Made by a program: the position numbers and the translations under genes. 64,000 bases of DNA from Vesta saturnalis (Eukaryota; Arthropoda; Insecta; Coleoptera; Lampyridae). Numbering within the stretch: position 1 is the stretch's first letter; each line of letters opens with the position of its first letter. The notes beneath the pieces are model-generated. The model worked only from the letters and a program-made list of their open reading frames with translations. It was not told where the DNA came from and did not search any database. The stretch spans positions 825,501 to 889,500 of the forward strand of contig JARFJB010001979.1 in assembly GCA_036346205.1 (NCBI GenBank), read 5' to 3'. Shown piece after piece: positions 11,077 through 23,401 of this stretch.

Positions 11077-12289
11077 TTTAGCAAAGTAGGTGTAATTACT
11101 TTAGTCTTATTTTGCATAAAACAGCATCTTTTTGAGTTTTTTCACAAGATTTTTAATTGGTGCATTAAGAGGTTAAGATTGGTCGTTCTTTGGATGAAAT
11201 AACGTGTCATGAGTGGTTGAGTTTGACTTCAATTCCTGTAACAAGGATTACTGCAATTGTTAGTGAAATATTTAAAGCTTGTAAAATTTGCTTTTAAATT
11301 CACTTCTGCCCAAAAGAGACAACTAATTTAATTATGTATGCAGGTGTTGCGCAAATTCAGGAGACACGAAAATTGTATTTTTTATTGTAACACCATATAC
11401 ACTATTAAATTCTGCTAACTCATTCTAATTCTACAGTGTAGTACGCAATAGGTTTATAAGTCCTTTAGTAATTAAACCCATTTTTATGTAACATTTTTGA
11501 TAACTCAAACCCTCTAGCCTAATTACAGCAGATATTACCATATGATTAGGTAATCCAAAATTTTCATAGAATTGGTATTAGATTGTTGTACTTTGTATAC
11601 AGGATATGTCACATTTTAAGTTTTAATGGTCGGTAATTTTCGATTAAAAGGAGAAAGGGATGTATATTAAAATTGTCTAAGCTAGAAAACTTTACTTGTA
11701 TTCTTGTGTGCTACAGTATACCAAAGAACTTTACGAAATAAATCTTTGTATAATTCAAAATCGTATATTAACTTTACGCGACCCAACAAACAACTTCCTT
11801 GAACGTGTATTTTTATTAAATTCAAATGTTCATGGACTTCAAAAAAAGGATTGCCTCTTACCAGGTTGGAACCAGTTTCTGTATTCATATAAAAGCTATA
11901 ATATTTAGATAAAATTTGAGTCAGCCGACTGGAAAAACTTTCCCACGTTTAATTTCTAGAGTCAATTAAATAAAAACCAAATGAATGAAAAGTAAACAAA
12001 CTTTTTTCAGATTTATGATATTTCAATTATTTGTAGTTTTCTTAAATACAAATATTATTGAAAAGTTTACTCTCTTTCAGGTTCAAAGCTTTATTCTACA
12101 CCCTACGAATTATTACCATTTATGCTAGTGCAATTGGCAACCGAGATATACTAGTTTAACTTCTTTTATGATTTATATCAAATCACAACTTAAAGGACGA
12201 TGAAGTTTGCTTTAATTTTGTGCGCATTATGAAATATAGTTTAAACTAGATGAATGCTAGTGCATTGCAAGACTTTCTTGTAAAGTACT
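11077..12289. other. Non-coding stretch
   Basis: No gene, RNA or clear repeat seen; AT-rich. Confidence 0.5.
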
Positions 12290-12535
12290 AAAAATATATG
12301 GGGTATTTTTATATCTTGGAAATATTTAATAAAAACCAAAAACTGACACTAGTAACTCCCGAGACATCCAGACATCATGGCCGATCTTGACGAAACTTAG
12401 CCAAAAGTTGTAAAATGAGCTAATAAGTCGATTTAGCGATAGTGAAAAAAAGTCGATTGCATAACCTTCTATACCTACATATGTATATGTAGGTTGAAAG
12501 TTAAAAATAGTATCTTGCTTATCTTTCAAGATAAC
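12290..12535. repeat. Dispersed repeat family R2, copy 2 (inverted, partial)
   Basis: Reverse-complement match to about 3030-3345. Shared segments are TATTTTTATATCTTGGAAAT, GAGCTAATAAGTCGATTTAG and AAAAAGTCGATTGCATAACC, followed by a short ACATATGTATATGT palindrome. Confidence 0.7.
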
Positions 12536-14429
12536 TATGGACTGTTTTATGCCATTTTAAAGCAAATTTCGCTCCCTTTCAAATAAAGTAAGAATACGTG
12601 TATGTTATACCAGCAATATGAGGAATGTTTTCAATTTCCGGAAAAACCGGAAGTAGTGTTTTCATCAGGATAACATCTTTCCATTAGCGCAAATGAACAA
12701 AGTTTATTTCCAAAATCCCAAGTTTGTATTAAATATTTGAAAATTCGTATATCCTATACTATGGTAGCTTTAGAAGAAGCAGGTCAGTTGCATTTATAAG
12801 AATGGCTGGTTGCCTAGAAAATATAAAAAAACAAAAAAAAATGCTTGATGCGAATTTTGAATTAATCAATTTCGAATTGCTTAAGTTTCACCCCTTAAAT
12901 GTAGGCAAATTTATACCATAATTTATTACGTAAAGAGATCTCTTTAAAGAACCTTTATTTAACTACACATATCTATTTCCAATTCTTTTACATCTTGAAC
13001 GGTATCGGAAATATATATTTCTACAAAAAAAAAATGTATATGTGACTGTAGCTGCGGCCATATTCAATTTTGAAAGCTTTAAAAAATTTCAAAAAATTGA
13101 ATTTCATGCGTGTTATTGATAACCTGAATTTCAATCTTCTATGTTAAAATTTGCCCCCAATATAATACCTTTATTTTCACCCCCTGTATACCTATTGCGT
13201 TTAAAAGGTTGCTTTGTCGACATAATTATCTCGTAGGCCTTCATTCCAAATTTCATCAAAATGGTGCGTATAATTTCGGCTGGCGAGTGACCACCTCGGC
13301 TCATTCCGATGGGTCTCTTTTAAGAGCCCAGACCGACCGTGTCTGTTCATTCTCATTCCGTTCGGGATCAACTCCACTCAGCCTACCTGAACTTATTTAA
13401 ATATACCAGGGTTTATTGCTACTTAAATCTGTGGTCACCTGCATGCAAGTTAATTATACAACCAGTAACCGACAGATTGAAAGTAACAAGCTGCCCGCAA
13501 GTAGACCATATTTCGGTCACCCAGTTTCGTAAATTACGAAGACATTACGTAAAACAGTGAGTATTACATTTCAATCTCACCTAACGTAGTTAACCAGTTA
13601 AAATAAGTCCTGAAACCGCTTTCCTAACCGCTCGCTTATTGTGAGATATCCAGAGGATGGCATAAATCCTGATTTAACACTTTGTTAAATCCAGACGCAC
13701 GTAAAACGTTCCGTTATCTTGTCAGTCTGTTTATTTAACAGTTCTGAATACCGAAAGGTCCCGAAGATTTAAATGTCTTACGCCGTTCCTAGGCTAGGAG
13801 AATACTTTACTTCTTATGGGAAGTACTGAACCTGTATTCGATTCAGATCGCAAGTCGCGCTAACCCAGCCTTGAGCGAGTAACTCTTTTTCAAGAATACC
13901 GTACTTGTCAAACGGTTGGTTTATCCAGTACCTGATAATCTTTAAACTAAACGTTTCTGAAGGTTTAAATACCGTATCATTGTTATTATTAAACCGGTCC
14001 CGAATAGAGGCACCCCAGCTGCCAACGCTTTAAGCGTTCCCCGCACTAAGAATACACAATACGAAAGTATTCATATCTAAGTTCAAAGAGTTTAATCACT
14101 CGCAAATACCACTAATTCTGTTTTTACTACAATTTCCGATAATTACTAAATATAATTAGAAAATATCTTAATCCACCGTAATTAACAGTATCCTGTAAAT
14201 AAATGGTTTGTTAAAAAAGCCCGTGTAAATATTAGTTGTAAATTTACCTTCGTAAAAGTTATGCCGAAAAAGCTGCATTTATACAATATAAAACACGAAT
14301 TCTTTTAAAAAGAATAAAGTATAAAATAGTCCCTTAAAAAGTATTGATTTTCTGTTTGACCGCAAAGAAGGTATATAAAGAATCGTTCACCTTGTTATGT
14401 TATTCTCAGCATAAAATTAAAATATCTGA
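12536..14429. other. Non-coding; mariner-type end and a less AT-rich block
   Basis: Near 12641-12654 is a CCGGAAAAACCGGAAG motif, and near 13181 a CACCCCCTGTATA element end, so 12600-13190 is probably a degraded non-autonomous mariner-type unit. From about 13210 to 14110 base composition is visibly less AT-rich than the surroundings. It has no long open frame and no recognisable RNA; possibly an old untranslated or repeat-derived block. Identity unknown. Confidence 0.4.
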
Positions 14430-14720
14430 TGTGGAACAACACACGACCTTCCAACCTACAAAGTGGAAATTAAAAGAAACGAAATAATTTTAATAATTTT
14501 TTAGGATAATTATGCAACCTCTTTTTTAATATGTTCATAACGAAAATAGACAACATTGTAAAAACAAAAACAGCAATCTATGTCAGATGGACGTTTAAAA
14601 CTTTATGTCAGATGCAGGTTAATAGAGATCTAGAAACTAACTTGAAAAAAAAAATTCCCCGCTTCTATAAAAATATCGATAAAACAGTTTAAGCATTTTC
14701 AATATTATTTAATTGTTTCT
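14430..14720. repeat. Dispersed repeat family R2, copy 3 (inverted, partial)
   Basis: Reverse-complement match to about 3475-3745. Shared segments include CACGACCTTCCAACCTACAA near 14441 and TAAAACAGTTTAAGCATTTT near 14681. No coding content. Confidence 0.75.
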
Positions 14721-17062
14721 AATTCGGTATCATAAAGTTTAAACTATCGTTCTGTTTTTGGGTGAAAACAGAACGATGATAATGCATAACGCAAACTTTT
14801 ACAGTTCATGGTGCATTTCGATTTATGGCGTATATAAAACTTTCATAAAAAGTTGAATATAGATCTGGACCGTATATGGAGTGAATTTGAATGTGAATTA
14901 GGGTTTTTCCGAATAATTGTGAGGATGTTTTTATATTCCTTTGTTTTTCGAAAAGGGCATATAGTAAATCATATTGCCCCATTTTGTTTTATGAATCGGA
15001 CTTTTAAGTTAGCGAATGGTGGGTCGGTCAAATTACGTAAATATAATGGCCCAATGTCAGTGACCAGTGTGGATACATATTAGGATTAATAAGAATAAAA
15101 TAACTCCATTATACCGTATCGAGGACTAGGAATTTATTTATGTAAGAATAATTTTAGATTTTGAATGGTAGAAGTTTGACTATCTTTAGAGGTGTCATTG
15201 TTTATATTGTAAGTTCCATTTCAGGCAATAAGGATAATCAGTCTACATTATCGTTGTTATATGTTAAGATCATAAGGTTTAGGGATTTTTAATCTGTAAT
15301 ATCTGTAAATATTTCGGAAAAATTGGTAATACAGGTCCACTAAATAACTTATTTTTTTATATGTTTAAATTGTGATTCCTAGTCTAAAGTTCTAAAAGAG
15401 AAACAATATTATAGGAGTTAATTGTTTTTTGAGGGTCATTACATAAAGGATTACACTGTTTAAGAGTAATCAATCTTTTGATATTTTAGCTTAATAATTG
15501 ATCTGAGAATTGTTTATTTTGAGTCAGAACAATTACAAAATTTACTTTTTTACATTCTTAACAGTCATTCAATACATAATACTGATAACAAGATATTTAT
15601 TAAGCAGAAATTTCAGATTTGAATTGCTACAATTCATTCATGCTGGTGAATGTTTAAATACATTTTAAAGAGAAAGTATTCCAATAATATTTGATAGAAA
15701 ATATATGATTCATGAACTCATCGTTGCGTCTTTAAAATTTTTAAATACGAATTAATGTTTTTGTGTTTAAAAATCAATAGAAGTATTATTTTTCGAAATT
15801 GGGTGATATTAATTTCAGAATTTTCATGACAGTTATACATATTAATCTATGTATACGAGGGTAAATTAGAAAGTATCCAGATAACATTTTATTACTGTGA
15901 TTTTATGAATGTACAGGGTGCGATCAATAAGTTTACGACGACCCGATGTGTTAAGCTTTGGATAAATTTATTTTTAAGAGTAATTGAACTTAAAGATTTT
16001 CGAAATTGAATCGGCGTGCATTAAGTTTTCTGAGACGAAACTTAACGTACTCTGTTAAAGTGTAAGTGCGATTGAACTGGAGTTGTGTATGGTTTTATTG
16101 AGTAGGTTACAATTCTAAAGTTCCAGTCAGGTAGGATTAACTTAACACCTTACCTAGGACTATTTATTTTAGAAAAATTTAAGATTATGGTGGCGCCTAC
16201 AGACAATTTTTCCCGAATTTAGTGTTGTTATTTGTTGGTTTATGGGCAAGTGTAAGGTGTTTGAAACTAAATTTCAAGCATTTTACGTCTTATATCGACC
16301 CCGAACTTTTCCACTGCAGTTGGCTTGGCAACCCGCTTACCTCGGTAGGCCTGCACGACGCCTAGGGCGGTTTGATCGTGTAACCATATCATTGCTAACC
16401 TAGATTCGGGAGTTTTGTCTGCGTGGTTTTTATATGTGGAGTAAAGTAAAATAAAATTTAATATGGATAGGGCCGGTAGAAATAGGTGAAAGCCTAATTT
16501 AATCTGAGGTTAGAAAGTGTGTCATATTTTACCTACCATATTATAACCGTACTACGGTATTAACTATAATCAAGAGTGCAGTAATCTACTGGTATAATAC
16601 TGGGGTCCATTGTATAAACGCAACAATTGGAGCAGGGCAAAGTTCCCCAGTGGCCAGTTTTTCAATGAATCTTATGGTACACTGCCGAAAAGTGCAGGGC
16701 ACAATTCTGCCAGTTGTAATGATTGACTTTAATGGCTAGTTACCACCTGCGAGATGATTGTCACTTTAAACGTGTTTCGAGACATAGACGACATATTAAG
16801 TTCTGCGCGCTATATTAAGAGAGAAATAAAAAGGATAGAAAGTAAACTTAAAATCAAGCGGGTGTGTCGCTTTTGTCTCGGTGTCGCATTTGTCTCGTGT
16901 CGCTTCTGTCTCGATACGGTTTTTATACATATTAAGTAAATTATCGAAGGGGTCTCTGGGGGAACTACGCCATCATCTTTACTTGACCTTCAAGCAATGG
17001 TAATTAGTGATTTAACCACTGCGGGAATTGTGCCACACCGAATAGTCGTCCTGGTTTATATA
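14721..17062. other. Non-coding stretch
   Basis: No gene recognised. A TACAGGGTGCGATCAAT motif near 15912 resembles a mariner-type end but no partner was found. A short tandem repeat lies at 16864-16913. Confidence 0.4.
16864..16913. repeat. 17-bp tandem repeat, three units
   Basis: Three adjacent units of GTGTCGCTTTTGTCTCG with one or two changes (16864-16880, 16881-16897, and a 16-bp unit to 16913). Confidence 0.8.
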
Positions 17063-17446
17063 CAGGGTTGCAAACATCTCACTACGTTGTATGGGTAACT
17101 TTGTTATTATAAGAGACACAAAGTTGGTAAAATTAGAAAAGTTGTGCAGAATTACATGAAGATTTAGAACCCGACAAGAAAATTGACCATTGTTGCCAAG
17201 TTTCCGATTTATTTGAGTAAAACTGAAAATCGTTAAAATTTTCAATCAACGTTGGCTCGTTAGTTGTTAAAAATACAGTAAAATCTTAAGAGAGGTTTTT
17301 AATAGATAATTTTAAGATTAATTAGATGCACTACTCAAAAAAATTTTTAATCGCTACTTTTTGAGTTACAACCCTAACTTACCGTTTTTTTAAATAGCAA
17401 CCATAAGCGAAAGTTAGCTTATTGAATTCCTTTTTTTTTATTTCAA

Positions 17447-17448
<2 letters not shown>

Positions 17449-17521
<73 letters not shown>
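17449..17521. repeat. (TA)n microsatellite inside a transposon arm
   Basis: About 36 TA units in the left arm of the long-ended element. The right arm has only CAACGATATAAAG at the equivalent place, so the tract grew after the element was complete. Confidence 0.95.
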
Positions 17522-17524
<3 letters not shown>

Positions 17525-17714
17525 TTGTAAAGCTAATTTTAATAATAATCCGTAAAACATCAAAAATTAAAAAAACATCATTTAATTAAATACATCGTTA
17601 TGGCGACGATAAAACAGTTGACAATCGTTAAAAAGAAAACAAGAACGGCGGGAAAAATTCTAATTTTAAAGTAATTCTACAATTATTAATGTTTAATTTT
17701 AACACAATTCAAGA

Positions 17715-18388
17715 TCAAAACAAAGTTTCAAAGTGACCGCGTTGTACGCAAAATTGACAACATTTAATACTGTTGTTTTGAACTTTTCGTAACGTGCCTT
17801 TTCTTACAGAATTAATAGCAATAGAAATATTTTCTTTTAAATTATTTATATTAGTTGGTTTTTCTTCGTACACCTTGTGTTTTATTGTTCTCCACAAAAA
17901 GAAATCTAACGGAGTAAGATCCGGAGGCCAAAAAATTGTATAAAGTGTTGCAATTGTATTTGAAAATCTTTCATTCAAGTAATTCATAACTATAATCCAG
18001 TTATGTGCTGGAGCTCCATCTTGCTGAAAATATTGCAGATTGCGAATTGTATTCAAAGGTACATTATCCAGCATTTCTTCCAAATTGATAATTATTCGTA
18101 GACTTCTGTGTTCATATTTTCGTTGTAGAAATAAGGTCCCGAGGATTTTTGTACCAAGAATTCCATTTTATACGAAAAATTCTGATCTACCTCAAAACTT
18201 CGAATAAACCAATTAGAACAGTCTAATCTTTTCAGTAAATCAGTTGGATATAAAGTATTTCTTACGTGGTGGCAATATGGCTTTCGTCCATATTTCTTTA
18301 AAATTAATCTTGATTCTTCTTTAGAAACGCCACACTCCATACCTATTTCCTTAATAGACGCAGTTGGTTTGAAATCTGAATATGCCAA
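17715..18388 (-). pseudogene. DD41D transposase relic, copy C
   Basis: The N-terminal segment (18388 down to 18092) contains ASIKEIGMECGVSKEESRLI, a helix-turn-helix, and FLVQKSSGPYFYNEN. The region with the first Asp is lost. The second segment (18083 down to 17715) has QYFQQDGAPAHN with the second Asp and WPPDLTPLDFFLWRTIKHKV with the third. A few residues are missing between them, so the spacing is 37 rather than 41. It ends CVQRGHFETLF. The relic is internal to the long-ended element 17063-23401 and is probably its own decayed transposase. Confidence 0.8.
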
Positions 18389-18679
18389 AACATTGGTTTC
18401 AGTTTCAACATTAAAATTTTTTGGCGCATCCTTTGGTTTGGTAAAAGATCCTCGAAAATGTTATTATTATAATAAACATGTTCAAATCGAAATTGTTACC
18501 GCGATAGAAGGCTTAACGGTGTTTGATATATTTTACTATATATTAAGTGGTAATTTTATAATCTTTTCTGGATATTTTATGTTCTGTATTTTACGTAATT
18601 GATATTTGAGTAAGGGTTGGAAAAAAACACATATTAGGATAGAAACAGATGTTTGCTTGAACTGCCTTTATTGAGGTAG

Positions 18680-20351
18680 TGTAACGAATCTTTGAAAGTC
18701 GGCGTATGCACATTCTTGTGGTAAACACTTTACTTCACTTTTAATTAGAAACGCCCGTTGTAAACCGTTCGGTCTATAAATATTTTGTCGTGTACCTTTT
18801 AGCAAAACTAAAACGCTAATTCGTTCTTTTCTTTTTGTGTATGTTTTAATGTAAATTTTCCAAAAATTAATCTGTAATTAATCGTCGCGGCGCCGAGTTT
18901 TAAACCGCGTATCTTAACTCGTCGTGATGGTGGTAAAGTCTTTAACTAAAGGGAGAATATATTCAAGTGTAAGTAGGTATTTTTATATAAATTAAGGCTG
19001 GCAGCAAATAATTTTACAAGCGTATATAACGTATTAAAAATCGAGCATTGCCTTGCAAAGGTATCTCACTCGCACGCGGGCTCATTAAGCTGAAATCTGC
19101 TAAAATAAAAGACAGTACAGGGCTCCCTCACTCTTGTATTTGTGAATTAGCATTGTTATTTGTTGTTTATATTCATATTTCTGTAGAGGTGAGGCGTGGG
19201 CGAACGGGTAGAGGATACCGCTCTGGTTTTTATTGTAATGTGCAGTTGCCGAGTGTGTACATACTCCCGGGTCCAGATGACCATTAAACACCTCGAATTT
19301 TTATTTTTATTGTTGCATAGATGAATCTGTAACCTGAAAAAGGGGAGCTGTATTTTTCTAACGCACTCCAACTTCTAAATCGATCACGATGTTATGATCT
19401 ATTCATAACTTACCCTTGCAAGGCTTTGTTTAATGAGTTTGGTAAGTAGAATTGTTTGCCTGTGAACTAATTTATCTTTATATGTAATTTATTGTAACTG
19501 TATGTATGTATTTTGTGCTTTAGTAGTCACTAAACAAATGTGTACGTGTAAATCCCGTGTCTATTTTCTTTTGTCCATGCCTTTACCTTACTATCACCTG
19601 TGCAATTTTACTGTTGTATTTTATATGTAACGTAATTTGCCTTATTGTTGTATGTGCTTATTTATTTAAAGACCGGCATGATTGGTTTTAAAGGGCCACA
19701 TGTGTGGTATTAGGATTTTTACCCTGATGATTTATGATATAATTGTGGGTGTGACTACATGTTTTTTTATTGTGTTTATGTGTAACTAAACTGATTTTTA
19801 TTCATTTTTCTCTTAATGTGTATAATTTTGTATGCACTTTAACCTGATTTAATGGTGTTTTGTTATACATGTAACCCTTTCGTTGTTTTTTTTTTTTGTT
19901 ATTTGATTTATTAATGTACTTGTGCAATTACTTATTTATGAATAAAGTGGGTTTTATTGGTGGTTCTTTCCCACAATTGTACAATAACGGGCTGAACCAC
20001 CATTGAGCAAAGCTCGTTAATTTTAATTTTTTTACCTGCCCACACGATGCAACACTTACCTCATCCTGCTTATCTAATTCAAATAGCACAACGTCCCTAC
20101 CACTAGACGGCTAATTCGTTTGATCAGAGAGGTTCGTGAGTAATTAAATATCAGACTGGTAAATAAATTCTAATGTTTTAATTATTACTAGGAAAGTCAA
20201 AGTAAGGCAGGCAATTAGTTTGAGTAGTAGTAACATTATTGTCAATAAAGTCAAGATAAATCACAACGCGATTGCTTTGTTCTTGAATTTGCATTATTGC
20301 AATTAAGTTCAAATTACACTTTTCAAGATAGGGTACCTGGGGGACGCTACA
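18680..20351 (+). repeat. Dispersed repeat R1, copy 1 (LTR-like, no protein)
   Basis: About 1.4 kb of this block (18960-20351) matches 59200-60570 in the same orientation, and the more diverged upstream part also aligns. Candidate bounds are TGTAACG at 18680 and GCTACA at 20351, resembling TG...CA long terminal repeats, but flanking bases do not form a duplication. Inside are TATAAATA at 18775 and AATAAA at 19941, at the same relative positions in both copies, followed by ATTGGTGGTTCTTTCCCACA. This could be a solo LTR or a non-coding retroelement. It sits inside the long-ended mariner-like element. Confidence 0.6.
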
Positions 20352-20916
20352 ATCCACACATTTTGAAATTTTCTTCCATTTTACCAAAAATACACTTCTT
20401 CGGTTGACGTTGCATATAAGTTTGAAAATAAAACTCGGAAGCTTAGTTTGAATCACGTTCGCATGAATAGTAGAAAAACAACATGTCGTTTCTTCATTGG
20501 AATGCATTTTAGAAACTCTTCTAAGCGCACTTCTACAGTAATTATCAAAGCAAAACGAACTTATTAAGATTAATAAATGCAATAATTAAGCTTAATGATA
20601 TTTGACAATGCGTTAGACTATTGTTTTACTGGACGATTTTCAGTTGTTTTATCACAGTCATAGCAATGTATTTAATTAAATGATTTTTTTAATTTTTGAA
20701 GTTTTACGGATTATTATTAAAATTAGATATACAAAACTTTATATCGTTGAAATCAGAAAAAAATAAGGAATTTAATAAGCTAAATTTCGCTTATGGTTGC
20801 TACTTAACCCTCCGTCACTCGCACCGTTAGAAAACATTTTTTAAAAATTTGTCATAATTTCTACAATTTTGCTTAATTTTTAACGTGCGTTCAGGAATGC
20901 TATCATGACCCCACCT

Positions 20917-20934
20917 ACTATACGTACGTATAGT
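20917..20934. repeat. 18-bp palindrome in piggyBac 2 5' region
   Basis: ACTATACGTACGTATAGT is a perfect palindrome 110 bp inside the left end. A protein-binding role at the transposon end is possible but untested. Confidence 0.5.
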
Positions 20935-21065
20935 GGAGTGGGGAGATGTTAGGAAAAATCTAACGGCGCGAGTGACGGCGTGTGTAAAAATTTTGTTAAT
21001 TTTGATAGATTTTCATTTTTTATTTTGGTGTTTCGTTTGACCATAAGTGTTTTTGGAAATTAAAC

Positions 21066-22793
21066 ATGGATGAAAAAACTGAAAAGCAGCTGCTGAAATG
21101 GTGTAAGGAGATCGAAACTGATGAAGAAGCATTTGATTCCGATGGTGATTTGAGTGACGCGCCTTCTGAACATAATGAACATCAGACCGATACAGAACAA
21201 TCTGGAGATGAAACAGATGATGATCTATCTAATCTACACTCCCAACTTGTTATTACTGATATTTCTAAGTTTTACGGAAAGGATAAGACGCCTTGGTACA
21301 AACAAAAACCGCCTGAACCTAAAGGCAAGGTAAAAATTCGCAATATAGTTACAAGGCTACCTGGAGTAAAAAGTGAGGCAAAACAAGCTAAAACTATATT
21401 GGATTGTTGGAAGTTATTTTTCGTAGATGAAATGATATATAAAGTTGTAAAGTATACCAATAAAAAGTTAGATTTGATGAGAAGTTCTTATCAACGACCC
21501 CGAGATTGTCCTCCTACTGACTATGACGAAATATTACCCTTTATTGGACTGCTTTTTATGGCTGGTGTAAAAAAAGCACAACATCTGAATACTGATGAAC
21601 TTTGGAAGTCCGACGGTACAGCATCCAATTTCTTCGTGGCAACTATGTCTAAAAAAAGATTTCATCAATTGATTCAATCGATAAGGTTTGATGCTGCAGC
21701 AACGTGGCCAAAAACTTCCGCAATTGATAATCTCGTACCAATTCGAGACATATTAGAGTCATTGGTGAAAAATTGTAAAAGGACATACACTCCTGAATTC
21801 TACGTAACCATTGAGTTAGATGTCGATTTAGGCAGTACATTGCCAATAAGCCCGCCAAATATGGCATAAAAATATATGCCTTAGTCGACTCTAGAACATT
21901 TTTCACGCTAAATCTCGGGTAAGCAACCAGAAGGACCGTTCCAGATGAAAAATGATGCATTCAGTGTAGTAATGCGACTAATAGAACCTATTAGCGGAAC
22001 AGGACGAAATGTGACCACAGGCAATTACTTCACATCTGTGCCTTTGGCCAATAGTTTGGTGGATAACCATCGTCTGACCATGATTGGTATAGTCCGGAAG
22101 AATAAACCGCAAGTCCTACGAAAGTTATTAGAAATGAAGCAAAGATTAGTAAAGAGCAGCGTATTTGCGTTTGGTGAAAAACCAAATAATTGTCTCTTGA
22201 TATCATATGTTCCAAAACCAAGCAAGAACGTGTTACTATTGTCAACGATGCACACTGATGACAAGATTGATGAAACTACAGGCGATGCTTGTAAACCCGA
22301 TATTATTTCAGACTACAACCTTACAAAAGGTGGAGTAGATGTGGTCGACAAAATGAAAGCGGAATATTCCGTAACAAGATTTAGCAATAGATGGCTATTT
22401 ACCATATTTTGTAGCCTCCTGAATATATCAACAATCAACAGCCAAATAATATATCGGGAAAATACAAACAATATTATTGCTCGAAGGGAATATATTACAG
22501 AACTTAGCAAATCGCTTGTTACACCACATCTTTGTCGTCGTTCTGAAATTACATCACTTCCACACAATCTGCATCTGAAGATAGAAAATATCATTGGAAA
22601 AAAAACAAAACCTGAACAAGATCGACCTCCTCAGGACAAAGAGAGGTGTGAATTTTGCCCCAAGAGGAAAAACAGATTTACTCAGCGTTACTGTTCCAAT
22701 TGTCAAAATCCTATTTGTAAAGAACATACCTCTGCGACTACACTGATTTGTTGTCAATGCTTTGCTAATAGCGATGATGCCTACAGAGAGTAA
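21066..22793 (+). pseudogene. piggyBac-like transposase copy 2, catalytically dead
   Basis: ATG 21066 starts MDEKTEKQLLKWCKEIETDE and an acidic N-terminus. The conserved DDE_Tnp_1_7 body follows (ILDCWKLFFVDEMIYKVV; ILPFIGLLFMAGVKKAQHLN). At 21810 the first catalytic motif should read VTIDE, but the sequence gives FYVTIELDVDLG, a deletion that removes the first Asp and shifts frame. FRQYIANKPAKYGIKIYALV reads in the next frame, followed by a stop and another shift at about 21915-21945. The second Asp motif is VTTGNYFTSVPLANSL, with Gly for Asp. The third is intact (YNLTKGGVDVVDKM). The C-terminus has a Cys-rich finger (CEFC ... CSNC ... C.. H .. CCQC) and stops at 22793. It would not transpose by itself. 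Confidence 0.92.
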
Positions 22794-23401
22794 GTTAATT
22801 TTTTATTAGTATTTCATTTGTTAAATAAATTTATTCTAGGTAAACCCTCAGTCACGAAGATTCATAATCAGATGCCTTTATAGAGTAAAAAGTTTCGTTT
22901 TTTTTTTTATAAAAATACGTGAATTTTTTTTTTCAATATGAGCAACATGTACCTAAAATGTTTGTAAATAAATGAGTTAATATACCAAACTGTTTATTCA
23001 AAAATATGAGTGTTATTGCAAAATGAATGAATGTTAGATAAAATCAAACGCGCGAGCGATGGTGTAAAAAAATGAGGCGCGAGTGACGGAGGGTTAAAAA
23101 AAGGTTGTAACTCAAAATGCAGTGATTACAAAAATTTTTTATGTAATGCATCTAATTAATCTTAAAATTATCTATTAAAAACCTCTTTAAGATTTTACTG
23201 TATTTTTAATAACTAACAAACCAGCGTTGATTGAAAATTTTAACGATTTTCAGTTTTTCTCAAATAAATCGAAAACTTGGCAACAATGGTCAATTTTCTT
23301 GACGGGTTCTTAATCTTCATGTAATTCTGCCCCATTTAACCAACTTTGTATCTCTTATAACAAAGTTACCCATACAACGCAGTGTGATTTTTGCCACCCT
23401 G

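Larger units (their letters stand above)
20808..23093 (+). mobile_element. piggyBac element 2, complete with terminal repeats and TTAA duplication
   Basis: The left terminus CCCTCCGTCACTCGCACC (20808) and the inverted right terminus CCCTCCGTCACTCGCGCC (ending 23093) form an 18-bp terminal repeat with one mismatch. TTAA flanks both sides (20804-20807 and 23094-23097). Element length is 2286 bp. A second, inverted version of the motif lies just inside the left end (GCGCGAGTGACGGCG, about 20965) and a weaker one inside the right end (CGCGCGAGCGATGG, about 23049). It is inserted in the right arm of the long-ended mariner-like element; the left arm keeps the empty TTAA at 17390-17393. Confidence 0.95.
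17063..23401 (-). mobile_element. Mariner-like element with very long inverted ends, carrying two nested insertions
   Basis: The left end CAGGGTTGCAAACATC (17063, preceded by TA) mirrors the right end ...TTTGCCACCCTG (23401, followed by TA). The left arm (about 17063-17640) matches, inverted, 23401 down to 23094 and then 20807 down to about 20615. The gap in the right arm is the piggyBac insertion 20808-23093. Inside lie a DD41D transposase relic (minus, 17715-18388) and repeat R1 (18680-20351). Without the insertions the element would be about 2.4 kb with arms of about 500 bp. Order of events: this element first, then R1 and piggyBac. Confidence 0.85.

Noticed and set aside
20178..20582. Minus-strand frame as N-terminus of transposase C
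   Set aside because: It crosses the junction of repeat R1 and the host element. No helix-turn-helix motif could be confirmed.
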